A DNA stretch of 64,000 bases from Hirsutella rhossiliensis (taxonomy: Eukaryota; Ascomycota; Sordariomycetes; Hypocreales; Ophiocordycipitaceae): positions 2,294,001 through 2,358,000 of the forward strand of contig NW_025408678.1 of assembly GCF_020360975.1 (NCBI RefSeq), written 5' to 3'. The translations under genes and the position numbers were made by a program. Each line of letters begins with the position of its first letter. Within the stretch, counting starts at the first letter, position 1. The notes under the pieces are model-generated. The model had not been told where the DNA came from. It was given only the letters and a program-made list of their open reading frames with translations, and ran no database searches. Shown here in pieces: positions 1 to 10,951 of this stretch.

Positions 1-1834
1 AGCTACTTACTTAAATAAAACCCTTATCTAAGAAGTCCCTTAGCGTTTTCTTTAGTACTAGTAGCTTTATATATAATATATTATATAGCGGTCTAAATAG
101 TATAAGCGGTTCTTACCCTTTTTTATTAGTATAAAGTATAATCCTATAGTTTACCTTAAGCTTATATAGGTTAAGCTTATTTACTTCTTAGGACTTAAAT
201 AGTAAGAGGAGGTTATAAAAGCGCTTTAGTATTTACTACTATAGCTTAAAAAGCGACTTTAGCTTTTTTATTTAAAGGGCCTTATCGATATCCGCTAAGC
301 TAACTATATAGACCGCTATATTAGCCGCTACCTAGCCTTCCTCCCGCTTTACCTATTATATAGTTCTTATAAAGATAGAGGTAAGGACTTTTTAGGCGAA
401 GTATAAAGCTTATATACCTAGTTTAATACTTATAAAACTATTATTATAGCGGACCTACTATTATATAGGCCTAAACTATAGCTTCTTTTAGTATAAAACT
501 AAGTATAACTTTATATATAATAACTAAGGTTTCCTAAGGATAAAGGGAAACTTTAGTTAAGGGATTATATAGGCTATAATAAGCTTATAGTAACTATTAA
601 CCTTTATAGCTAGCTATATAATACCCTTAATTACTATACTTTTTATTACGCTTAAGGCGCCCTTTACTTACCTTAGGGCGATCTTCTTTACTAGTACTTA
701 TATTTCTTCTATAAGCGCCTTATTAACTATAGCGTAGTATTAATAGCCCTTATTTATAAAAACGGCGATAGGCAAAGAGTTATTAATTATAACCTATATT
801 AAAGGAAGCTCCTCTTTTATATAGGTAGATAACTCTTCTTTCTCTTTTACTAGTACTAGTAATTAAGGCTCTAGAGCCTGTTTTTATTTTAGAGCTATAC
901 TTTTTCCTCTAGGCCTAAGGGCGCGGAGTCCTCTTTATCGTTTAAGGTAAGGAGCGGTTCTATCTTCGTTACTTAAACTACTATAGGCCGTTTAGCTAAA
1001 AGAAAAGGGTATTTCGATATAAAGTATATAGATACGCTATAATATAAGTAGTAGCTATTAGCCTTCTTTTTCTTAATTTCCTTACTTATTACTTACTTCG
1101 CCTACTACTTAGAGTATAGGATAGTATAAGGGATATTTAATAATAACTTCTTACTATATTTAGCTTAGTTTATATAGGTAGCTAATATTAAGGTATCTTT
1201 ATTAGTATTAATAGTTAGCTATTCCTTTTATAAAAGGGCAGTAATCTTATTACTATTATATAGTATATACCTATAAAGCTTTTAGAAATATAGCGTTTAC
1301 TTATAGCCTTATACTACCTTTATTAACCGGCTTATATACTTACTATAGTTAGTAAGTATATTTATAAAGATAAGTAGCTTTTATAGAGCTAGCGTAATTA
1401 AGTTCTATAATTATATAAGCTTTACGTTATCTTTTTATACTATAGTTCCCGCTACTTATAAGAGCGTCTCTTTAAAGTTAAGGAGGAATTTACTAAAGGT
1501 TTACCTATCCCTTTACTTAAGGGTCTATAGCCTATCCTATACTTTCTCCTACTTTTATACGTTACCGAATATATATATAAGGTATTAAAAGAAGTCTTAT
1601 AAGTTACGTTTACCCTTAAGGCCGCCCTTATCTTAGAATCTAAAGATCCGCTATATTTAAGGCTTTAATAGCGTATAAAGGAGCGAATACTATACTATAT
1701 TATAATAGCTATTTAAGCCCTATTTCTTATTTATTATAAACCTTATTTATAGCCGGCTAAGGAAGAAGTAAAAGGACTTAAGCTTATTATCCTAAGTTAG
1801 CTAAGAAAGCGGCTTTTATATTAATAGTACCGCT

Positions 1835-1932
1835 TATTAAAAGACGCGGTTATTAAATATATATTATTTATAGCGTACCTATTAAAGCGCGCGTTTTACT
1901 TTTACTTATATAGCGTAATAGTCTTCGCGATA
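1835..1932 (+). repeat. Left LTR of the TRIM-like element
   Basis: 98-bp direct repeat, ending GCGATA. The bases following it (GCTATAAGCC) are where a primer-binding site would lie. I cannot name the tRNA. Confidence 0.78.
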
Positions 1933-2129
1933 GCTATAAGCCTAGGAGGGGATAGTATACTACCCCTATAACTTCTAGTAACTACGCGCGGTATAGGATT
2001 TAATCCCTTATAGATAACTACCTCTCTTAGATTTCCTTAGGTTATTAGCGTAGCGCTTAGTATTCGACTCCCGCGTTTTAAGCTATAAGGTCTAGGGCTC
2101 CTAGTAGAGCTACGATCCCTAAGAGGGTA

Positions 2130-2227
2130 TATTAAAAGACGCGGTTATTAGATATATATTATTTATAGCGTACCTATTAAAGCGCGCGTTTTACTTTTAC
2201 CTACGTAGCGTAATAGTCTTTACGACA
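2130..2227 (+). repeat. Right LTR of the TRIM-like element
   Basis: 98-bp direct repeat of 1835-1932. It is less mutated: it keeps CTACGTAGCG where the other has TTATATAGCG, and it keeps a terminal CA. Confidence 0.78.
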
Positions 2228-2400
2228 CTGCTATTATAACTAGTATTATAGAAGTCGTAGGGGTTAACGCTAGTCTTATAGATAGCTCCCTTAGTATAGC
2301 GAGAACTATATTTTTCTTACTAGCCGTTACGCTTTTAATCGCTTTTAGGATAGCTATAATACTTCCTATCTACTTAGGAAGTAGTAAGGTACTCCCTTAA

Positions 2401-2871
2401 TATAACGACTAGTATTATTCCTAAGAGATAAACCTATTAAGGGGGTTTATATTAGTAGATATAATAAAGCATGGTCTAAGTAATAATATATATATTACGT
2501 TAGTAATAAGTTTAAGGTTATAGACTATAGACTATAACTAAGTAATTAAAATTAAAGATAGAATTATAATAAAGATCTATATTAAAAGCTAGAGAGCTAT
2601 CTATCTAAAAGAGTAAAAGTAAGTAGCTATATATACTTATAGAGACTATCCTTAGATTATAGTCCTAGCTATAATCCCTTTTATAGCTTACTATAGCTTA
2701 CTTATAAGCTATACTCCTAAGTAGTAATCTATTTATATAAGGCTTACTTAGCTTATATATACTCTAGGTAAGCTAAGCTTAAGTAACTTCTTATCCTAAC
2801 TATTATTTTAAGCCGCCTTATTATATAAACATAGCTAGCTCTTTTATAGCCTGCTAACTATAGTTATAATA
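2401..2871 (-). repeat. 3' LTR of Gyp-A1 (471 bp)
   Basis: Begins TATAACGACTAG and ends CTATAGTTATAATA on the plus strand. It is the reverse complement of the LTRs at 32787-33262 and 40157-40631. The adjoining TAATATCTCTCTCC is the polypurine tract on the minus strand. Confidence 0.93.
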
Positions 2872-3549
2872 TAATATCTCTCTCCTTTTAGTCTTATTTA
2901 TAAGACCTACTACTACTTTAGCCACTATATATAAATATACCCTTATCGCGCGTATATATATTCCTTATTTCGTCCTTTCTATCCCTTAAGATATACTACT
3001 AATAGTATATTTAGTTATATATTAAAGGATCGTTCTTATAAGACCCTTAAGTATATTTATTTAGCTAAGTCTATTAATCGTCTTAGTTTTAACGTTATAT
3101 TATATTCTTTTTATTTATTGCGTAGCTTCCGCTATAAAATACTAGAGAAATCTTTTAAGTATACTAAATATATATAGTAAGGTCGTTCCTACGATACGTT
3201 AGGCATAGCGATTAGCTCTTATAGGTAACTTTATTATCCCACTTATTATTTATAGCTAATATATTTCCCAGTATCCTAAATAAATCTAAAGTCCGATTAA
3301 TTAAATAAAGAAGAAGAAATTACTAAGGAGTAAATATTAAAAGCTTAAGCCGACCTAAATAAAGCCTTAGCTCGTTTAGCGCAGCCTTACTATTAAAAGC
3401 GCTAGCTAAAGATAAAGGGTACTAAGATAGTCTATTAGGGCCTTTATTCTTTAGATAACCTTAACGAGGCTAAGCGCTAAGAATCTAAAGTAGTAGTTAA
3501 TATTTAATCTATAAGTAGATTTAATATAATTAATTAGAATACTATTAGT

Positions 3550-6500
3550 TCGTTAAGCAATTTTATAATACCTAAGGTAGATTTTACTAGTAGAACTATT
3601 AAAGTAAAGAACTATAGTAAGTTAAGTACTTAAGTAGTTCCTAGGTATTTTCTTTTAGTCTATATCCCTTTTACTTAATAAGGTATTCTTATTACTAACC
3701 TTATTTTCTTATATCTAGTATTTATTTAGCTTTATATTCTTAATTATCGTTAACTTTAATTTTATCTTATAGTTTAGCGTTTTATAGTACTAGTTCTAAT
3801 AATAAGATATAAAATATTAGGTATATCCGTATTATTATTAGTAGCGAAAGTTTATAGTTAACTTTTAAAATAGTTTTCTTAACCTTAAATAGTCTAAGTT
3901 TCTTAAAATCTAATTTATTACTTAGTCGTTTTATTTTAATATTTTATTATATAAGGTAGACTATATCTCCCTCTTAAAAGATTAGTCCCTATAATCTTTT
4001 CCGATTATAATAAGTAGATATTCGTTCTTTAATAAATTAAAGTTCTTATTATATTTCTTTATATAATTTTTATAGCTAATCTACTTATAGTATTGCTCGT
4101 TCCGCTTATAGTCCTTATTAAGTAACCTTAAATACTTCTAGGTTATATTTATAATTAGTATATACTAGTAAGAGCTTAGTTATTTTTATTACTAAGCTAT
4201 TATAAGCTAGTTATACTATTAGTAGCTATTTAACTTAATCGTTTTATTTATAGCTAATATAGTATCGTAAATATTATTTAAGCGTTTAGTTAAGTCGTTT
4301 TATTTATCTATTTATTTATAAGTAATAAGCTATACTAAGCTTATATTTCGTCCCTAATTATACTATAAGAGCTTACTAAAGCTTAGCTATAAATATACTT
4401 CCTTTATTAAAGATAATCTCGTTTAATAGTTTATAATTACTAATAATAGTTCGTAGGAATATATATACTAGCTCTTTTATATTACGTATTTCTTTATATA
4501 GTAAGAAGTACCTATACTTTATTAGTCTATTAGTAATAATAAATATACTATTATACTTAACGTTAGTTATAAGTTCTTTTAATAGTAGTAGCTTTATAAT
4601 ATAATTAAAAGCTATCGAATCCTATAGTTTCTCTAGTACTAACTACGGTTATAATTCTCTATATAGTTTATATTATTTAGCTTTACTTTATATATAAATT
4701 TTATATTCTTTAATAACTTATTATACTACTTCCTTAAGCTATAAGAAGTTATATTATTATTTAATCTTTAGATTCCTAAGTATCTATATATTAGATATTT
4801 ATATATATCTTATATAACTTTATCTTATAATTCTAATAGTATCTAGATTTTATTTTTATATATTAAAACTTCTAAATACTTTATATTATATCCGTTTAAT
4901 ACTTTATATTCTTTTATCTATTTTAGGATCTTTTAGTATATTAAGTTATTAGGTTATACTTTAAATATTATATTTAGCTATTATTATTAGTAGTTCTTAT
5001 TTTTATTAATTTCTAGGAGCTATCCTTTTACTATAAGTACTCTTATATTATAATTACTTTATTAACTAAGGGCGTTAGCTTAACCGTTTTCTATTACTTT
5101 TCTATAGATTATTTTATAGTTAAATTCTAATAGATATTTAGCCTATTAGATCTATTATCCGTTTAACTATTATATTATTATAAAGTATAAGATATTCTTA
5201 TAATCTATATAGACCTTAACTTTATATTTACTTTTAAGGAGGTAGTATCGAAATTCCTTAAAAGCTTAAATAATTATAAGGAATTCTTTATCGTTAATAA
5301 GGTAGTTAAGTTCTATACTATATAGCTTTTTTAAGTAAAATATAATTAGTTATAGTCTTCTTTTATTATCTATTTATTTAATTTATACTCTTAAAGTAAA
5401 GTTTAATATATCGGTTTCTAGTTCGATTTATAGTTTTAGATTAAGGGTAGTTAAAACTAGTTTTAATATAATTATAGTTTTAATATATTTAAAAGCTTTA
5501 TTAGCTTTATCGTCCTATATAAATCCTTTTTCCTTCTTTATTAAGTTATATAGTAGTATTATAATCTTTTTAAAATCTTTAATAAATTATTAGTAGTAAT
5601 TTATAAATCCTAGGAAACTTTATATATCCTTAATATTCTTTAGCGTTAGCTATTCTTTAACTAAGTTAATTTTATCTTACTATATTTATATCTCTCTTAG
5701 TAAGATTATATATCTAAGGAAGTTTACTTCTATCGCGAAGCGTAGCTTAATTTCGTAGTTCTTAGAGATTTCCCTTAGCACGAGGGACCTAGGAAGCTAA
5801 AAAATAGGTTTTAAGGAAGGAGCTAAAAAGAGGTATAGAGAAGAGGGTAGGGGTATAAGAGGAAGTAGAAGTAGCGATAGCTTCCTATAGAGGTAGCGAG
5901 AGATAAGACGGATATACCGGTAACGGCTAGAAAGGAGGGGAAAAACCGGTAAAAAGCTCGGTAGTTAAAAGGATATTAGTAGCTTCTTTAAGTAGGATCT
6001 TCTTTATTAATTAAGATACTAGACGGGTATAAAGAAAGGCGTTAGATAGAGGAAAGAAGGATAATTAAGGCAATATAATAATTACTCCCCTACTATAATT
6101 ACTACTCCTATAAGAATTAAATCTCTCTACCCTACCTATCCGACCCCTTACTTTTAATTTTACCTTTATATATTTTTATATACTTCTTATATCTCTCTTT
6201 ACGAGAACTTCCTATATATAGAACTTACTTTTCTTTAGCTTAACTAATAACTTTATATTTTAAAGTATATAAAGTACCTTATAAATATATTCTTTATATT
6301 CTTCTAAGGTATCTAAGAAGATTAGGATATTATCTAAGTATACTACTATAAAGATATCTAAGTATTTACGTAGGATATTATTAATTATCTATTAAAAGGT
6401 AGCTAGTATATTTATAAGTCTAAATAGTATTACTAGATATTTAAATAGTTTAAATTTTATTTTAAAGGCTATTATCTATTTATATCCCTTTTTTATATAT

Positions 6501-9130
6501 ATTAAGTTATAAGCGCCTTTAAGATTAAGGGCTATAAACTATTTTTTACTATATAGTCGATCTTATAGTTTTAATATAAGTAGTAATAGTACTCGGTCCT
6601 TTATTATAATATTATTTAAGCGTCTATAGTTAATAACTAGTTATAGCTTATTATTTTTCTTTAAAATAAATATAACTAAGTAGCTTACTTTAGATATTAA
6701 CGTTTATATATATCCCTTTTATAGATTCTTATTAAGGTAGTTATATAGCGTTTATAGTTACTTTTCGTTTAAGTTATAAATCTTATAAAACGTCGGCGTT
6801 ATTTTATCCTTAAGATAAATTTCGTAGTCCTATTAGCTATATTTAAGTAACCTTATCTTAAGTTCTTCCTTAAAGAGTTTATTATATTTCTAGTATTTCT
6901 AAGGGATATTCTTTATTCTATATTATAGGCTTTATTCTTTCTTTTAAGAGCTAGTTTCTCTTAACTTAAGCTCTTTATTAATTTATTTAAGGTCTTTCCT
7001 TAAAGTAGTAATAACTCTTTATATCTTTATATTATATCCTTTATTCTATTTATATTAGATACTAGGTTATATAGCTATATTAGTTAGTATATAGGTCTTA
7101 TTAATCGATTTTATATCCGCTAGTTTAGTTACTATTTTTATTTATATCGCTAAAGCCTATAATAATTTACTTAAATAGTTATCCCTTTTATCTTATTTAG
7201 TAGCTAAATTATTATAAAATTTTACTTTCTTTTAAATCTATTAGTCCTAGAAACTTATATCTTTATTTTAATATAGCTAGCTAGTTTTCTAGTTAATTAA
7301 TAGGTTGCTCTCTTATAGCTATAAAAGTCTTAATATAGGGTCGTATTCTTTAATATCTATAATATTAAAGTTAACTTATTTATTATAGCCTTAGATATTA
7401 ATATTAAGGTAATTAATCTCTATATTAATAATTCTATTATTATAGTTAAAGGCCTCTCCTTTAATATTTATAAGTTTATATAGATCTTTCTTATATCTCT
7501 ATATAAGTCGGTAATAATTAATAACTTTAGGTAAAACGTAATTACCTATTATATTATAGTCTAAAAGTATACGCGCGTAATATCCCGCGATTTAAATATT
7601 TAATACTATTTAGTTATTATAGCTTACTATTATTATATATAAAGTCCTTAAATCTTATTATATCGTACTAGTCTATAGCCCTTTTATAGATAGCGTACCT
7701 TAGTTTTTACTTTATCTTTATTTATTTTATTTAAGTATTCTTCTTTAATTTATTATTAATATTATTTCTTTATTTTTTTATCGTATAGTATTATATTAAG
7801 GCTTAAAAGATTAATTTCTTATAACTAATTAAAGATTTCTTATTTCTTAATACTATATCGTTTATATTTACTACTTTATAGTTAATTATATACTATACTT
7901 TATAATTATATTTATTTTTATATTAAAGGTTAAGTTTTTATTTTATATCTTTTTATTTTATATATAGTATTTTTATATCGATTCTTCCTTAGTTAAATAT
8001 AGCTTATAGCCTTTATATATATTACTAATAATCTCTTAGTATACTATTATATTATTTATACTATACTTATACTTTTTTATATTTATAAATTCTATAGTTT
8101 AAGTATATATACTTATTATAATCTTCTTTATTATATTTAACTTATTATATAAGTCTTTAAAAGATTAAGGGTTTAGATACTTTAAAGTAAGTAGCGTTAT
8201 ACTATTCCTTTATTTTAATATATTTATAGATTTTATATATCTTTAAAAGATATCTTATTAATAAACTATAATTATCGCGGTATTTAAGTAGTATATTATA
8301 ATTAGGTTCTAATAATATAACTTAGTCGTTTAGGTAGCGTTAATCGATTTTCTAGTAGTTTAGTTTTATACTTAGATAGGGTTTCGAAAGTACTTATCCC
8401 TTAAACCTAACTAAGAAGGCGTTATATTATACCTTCGTTTAAAAGTATATTATATAATTTAAGTAAATATATAATATCTATAAAATATATTTATAGTACT
8501 TATAAGTAAGTAGTATTTATAGATTATCTTTAAATTCTCCTTATAATTACTATTCTTATTATAGAGCTATAAAGGTATTAACTATAGTAATAGCTATAGT
8601 ATAGTTTCTATTATATAATACCGGTTAATATCGAATTAATATAGCTTATTAGTTTTCTATAAGAATTTAAGGTATTTATTAGGTTTTAATTTTAAGTATT
8701 TCTTTAAATTCTTTAAAGTATAAAGTATATTCTCTAATTATAGTATTTGTCCTTAGTAGTAAAGGTAGTAGAATAAGTTTATTCTATCTTTTATTTCTCT
8801 AGGTATTTCTTATTCTTTAAAGCTTATATTATTAATACTTTATTATTCCTCTTTAAGTTATTATCTAAGTTTTATAAATATAAGGGCTATATTTATATCT
8901 TCTTTATTATATTATTTATAAACTACCTATTATTATTATAGAATTTTCTTTTATATATCCTCTTAAAACTATTTACTATTTTTCTTAATCTAGTCTTAAG
9001 AGATTCCTTTAAGATAAGGGTATTTTAGTTCTATAAATTTAACTTATTTCTATATTTTAGGATCTCTTTATTATATTATTATAAAGGTTTTCCTTAGTAG
9101 CTTTAAGAACTATTTAGTACTATTCTTATC
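3550..9130 (-). pseudogene. pol of Gyp-A1: protease, RT, RNase H, integrase (RIP-degraded, interrupted)
   Basis: The minus strand reads the reverse-transcriptase active site VVYLDNILI near 6,310-6,350 (YLDD with Asp to Asn). The start of the connection domain, a FLGFINYY-type motif, is near 5,590-5,630. The 476-bp insertion at 5731-6206 lies between these two, inside the C-terminal part of the RT. Integrase occupies about 4.1-4.7 kb by comparison with Gyp-A2. The order PR-RT-RH-IN is Ty3/Gypsy. It cannot encode a product: it has many stops plus the insertion. Confidence 0.88.
5731..6206. mobile_element. 476-bp insertion in Gyp-A1 pol, solo-LTR-like or non-autonomous element
   Basis: Absent from Gyp-A2, whose sequence continues uninterrupted through this point. 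It is flanked by ACTTC on both sides (5726-5730, 6207-6211), a 5-bp target duplication. The ends form an imperfect inverted repeat (TATCGCGAAGCG against TCTCGTAAAGAG on the opposite strand). The centre has a purine-rich block (about 5,800-5,990) and a pyrimidine-rich right end. No protein was found. The right end is not the usual CA/TA of an LTR, so the class is open: solo LTR, MITE or other. Confidence 0.72.
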
Positions 9131-10170
9131 GCTTAGGTATACTATATATTTATTATTATAGTATATAGTTTAACTAAGAAGTTTATATATTAGTTCTTAT
9201 TTATTAGTAGCGTTTAAGTATTTCTTACCTTTTAAGGCTAGTACTTAATAGGTTTTCTTTTCCTTATAAGGTTATTTATATTCCTTAGAGTAATATCTAA
9301 GTTTCTTATAGTTAAAATACTTTCCTTTACTTTTCTATATTATATCTAGATCTATCTTACTTAGGTTAGTTATATAAGCGTAAGTAATAGGAGTTTCGCG
9401 CTTCTTTTTATAGTTAGTACGTTAGTTAAAGCTATTCTTATAAGAAGGATTTTAGTTTCCTCTTCCTTATTTCTTTTCTTAGCGTTATATATACTATCTA
9501 TTATTAATTTATACTATTATAATAATATAGTCTAAGAGGTTATTAAGTTAATTTTCCTTATAAAGCTCGTCCTTAACTTCTTTTTTAAGCCTATCGTAGA
9601 ATCATAATATAAGAGGTCTATTATCTTAATTAAGCTTTAAAGTAACTTAACGGAACTTTATAGTATAATCTAATATTAAGATCCTTTATTAAAGTTCTTA
9701 AAGTTTCTATTTAGCTTCTTATTCTTTATTAGTTATTTTAAATACCTTTATAATAGCTTCTTTAAATCCTTAGAAACTAATAAAGACTTTATCTATCTCG
9801 TTATCTTATCGTACTAGTTAGTTATTAAGAAAATCCCTTATAATAGGTCTAAACTAAGTAAGTACCGTTCTAAATAAATAATTTCCTATATAGAGTACCT
9901 TTTTAACTAGGTCTAAGAGTTTAGTAAGGTAAAACTAATAGTAGGCCTTAAGTTAAGTAAGAAAGTCTTAAAGTATACTATAAGTACTATTAAATAGTCC
10001 TAGCTATTTTAGTTTAACTACTTCTTTAAGGCCCTTAACTTATCTATTACCTCCTTTATTTTTAAGTAACTATACCTTATATCGAAAGGTAATAATCTTA
10101 TATATTATATCTTAAGGCGATATAGTAGCTCTAAAGTTAGTTAATCTAGCTTACTATATAGGTATATTAA
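9130..10170 (-). pseudogene. gag of Gyp-A1 (RIP-degraded)
   Basis: Collinear with gag of Gyp-A2. On the minus strand near 9,290-9,340 the zinc-knuckle region reads KYFNYKKLRYYSKEY, that is CFNC-type CCHC with each Cys changed to Tyr by TGY-to-TAY. Capsid region stops are all of the TAA/TAG kind. Limits are taken by distance from the LTR and are approximate. Confidence 0.8.
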
Positions 10171-10226
10171 TAGTTACGATATTACTTAAAGTAACGCGGT
10201 ATTATACTAAATAAGCGCTTTTAACG

Positions 10227-10697
10227 TATAATAATTAGTATTATTCCTAAGGGATAAACCTATTAAGGGGGTTTATATTAATAGATATAATAGGGCGTAG
10301 TCTAAGTAATAATATATATATTACGTTAGTAATAAGTTAGAGGTTATAAACTATAGACTATAACTAAGTAATTAAAATTAAAGATAAAATTATAATAAAG
10401 ATCTATATTAAAAGCTAGAGAGCTATTTATCTAAAGGAGTGAAAGTAGGTAGCTATATATACTTATAAAGACTATCCTTTAATTATAGTCCTAGCTATAA
10501 TCCCCTTTATAGCTTACTATAGCTTACTTATAAGCTATACTCTTAAGTAGTAATCTATTTATATAAGGCTTACTTAGCTTATATACGCTCTAAGTAAGCT
10601 AAGCCTAAGTAACTTCTTATCCTAACTATTATTCTAAGCCGCCTTATTACGTAAATATAGTTAGCTTTCTTATAGCCTACTAACTATAGTCGTAATA
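10227..10697 (-). repeat. 5' LTR of Gyp-A1 (471 bp)
   Basis: Matches 2401-2871 over its full length, ends CTATAGTCGTAATA, and is followed directly by the CTTAA duplication. Promoter and polyadenylation signals would lie here; none is legible after RIP. Confidence 0.93.
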
Positions 10698-10760
10698 CTT
10701 AAGGAAGCGGTACCCTTTCTAAGGAGATATTTATTAAATCTATTAGTTAATAGCTTATAC

Positions 10761-10946
10761 TATTATAAAGTAAGTAAAGGTATATATATAGGTACCGTTT
10801 ATAAGATAATATTAATAAGCTATATAGAGCTCTTTTATATATAGCTAGCCTATATATATATATATAGGATCTAGCCCTCTATATATAACTATATAGCTTA
10901 AGCTATAGCCTAAGCTTATAACCTATAATAGTTAAAGACTCTTATA
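10761..10946 (-). repeat. 5' LTR of Gyp-B1 (186 bp)
   Basis: It is the reverse complement of the 186-bp LTRs at 21301-21486 and 28135-28320, with identical end points. The outer end reads TATAAGAGTC on the minus strand (TG mutated to TA). The 5 bases outside it are TATAT. The matching duplication on the other side is outside the window. The stretch 10703-10760 is the first internal sequence of the element. Confidence 0.88.
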
Positions 10947-10951
10947 TATAT

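Larger units (their letters stand above)
1835..2227 (+). mobile_element. TRIM-like miniature LTR element, 393 bp
   Basis: Two direct repeats of 98 bp (1835-1932 and 2130-2227) flank 197 bp of non-coding sequence. They differ at about 7 positions, all transitions. Each starts TATTAAAAGACGCGG (TG mutated to TA). The first ends GCGATA and the second ACGACA, so the second keeps the CA end. The flanks are CCGCT (1830-1834) and CTGCT (2228-2232), a 5-bp duplication differing by one C-to-T. Removing the unit restores alignment with the Gyp-B2 gag region without a gap. A purine stretch AAGAGGG lies just before the second repeat, which suggests plus orientation. No protein is encoded, as expected for a terminal-repeat retrotransposon in miniature. 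Confidence 0.8.
1..2300 (-). pseudogene. gag and start of pol of Gyp-B1 (RIP-degraded)
   Basis: By collinearity with Gyp-B2, roughly 840-2300 is gag (interrupted by the miniature element at 1835-2227) and 1-840 is protease and the beginning of the reverse-transcriptase region. No frame stays open because Gln and Trp codons have become stops. Assignment rests on nucleotide similarity to the other copy, not on direct motif recognition. Start and end are approximate. Confidence 0.7.
2401..10697 (-). mobile_element. Gyp-A1: complete Gypsy LTR retrotransposon, minus strand
   Basis: It has near-identical LTRs at 2401-2871 and 10227-10697 and a perfect 5-bp target duplication CTTAA (2396-2400, 10698-10702). 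The family is the same as Gyp-A2 (32787-40631), reverse-complemented along its whole length. Without the 476-bp insertion at 5731-6206 it would be about 7.8 kb, matching Gyp-A2 (7845 bp). It is inserted in Gyp-B1. A purine tract beside the left LTR, read on the minus strand, confirms the orientation. Confidence 0.95.
1..10946 (-). mobile_element. Gyp-B1: Gypsy LTR retrotransposon, minus strand, truncated by the window edge and split by Gyp-A1
   Basis: This is a second copy of the element at 21301-28320, in the opposite orientation. Its 5' LTR and start of the internal region lie at 10703-10946, and the gag and early pol region lies at 1-2400. The two parts are separated by Gyp-A1, whose CTTAA duplication (2396-2400 and 10698-10702) closes the gap. 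Reverse-complementing 1-2400 reproduces the order of 21,560-23,540 in the other copy, including the stretch at window base 1 that matches about 23,530. Reverse transcriptase, integrase and the 3' LTR lie beyond the left edge. RIP is heavier here than in Gyp-B2. The base call of the family comes from that copy. Confidence 0.9.

Noticed and set aside
1835..2227. CRISPR-like spaced direct repeats
   Set aside because: Only two long repeats with LTR-type ends and a target duplication, in a eukaryotic transposon.
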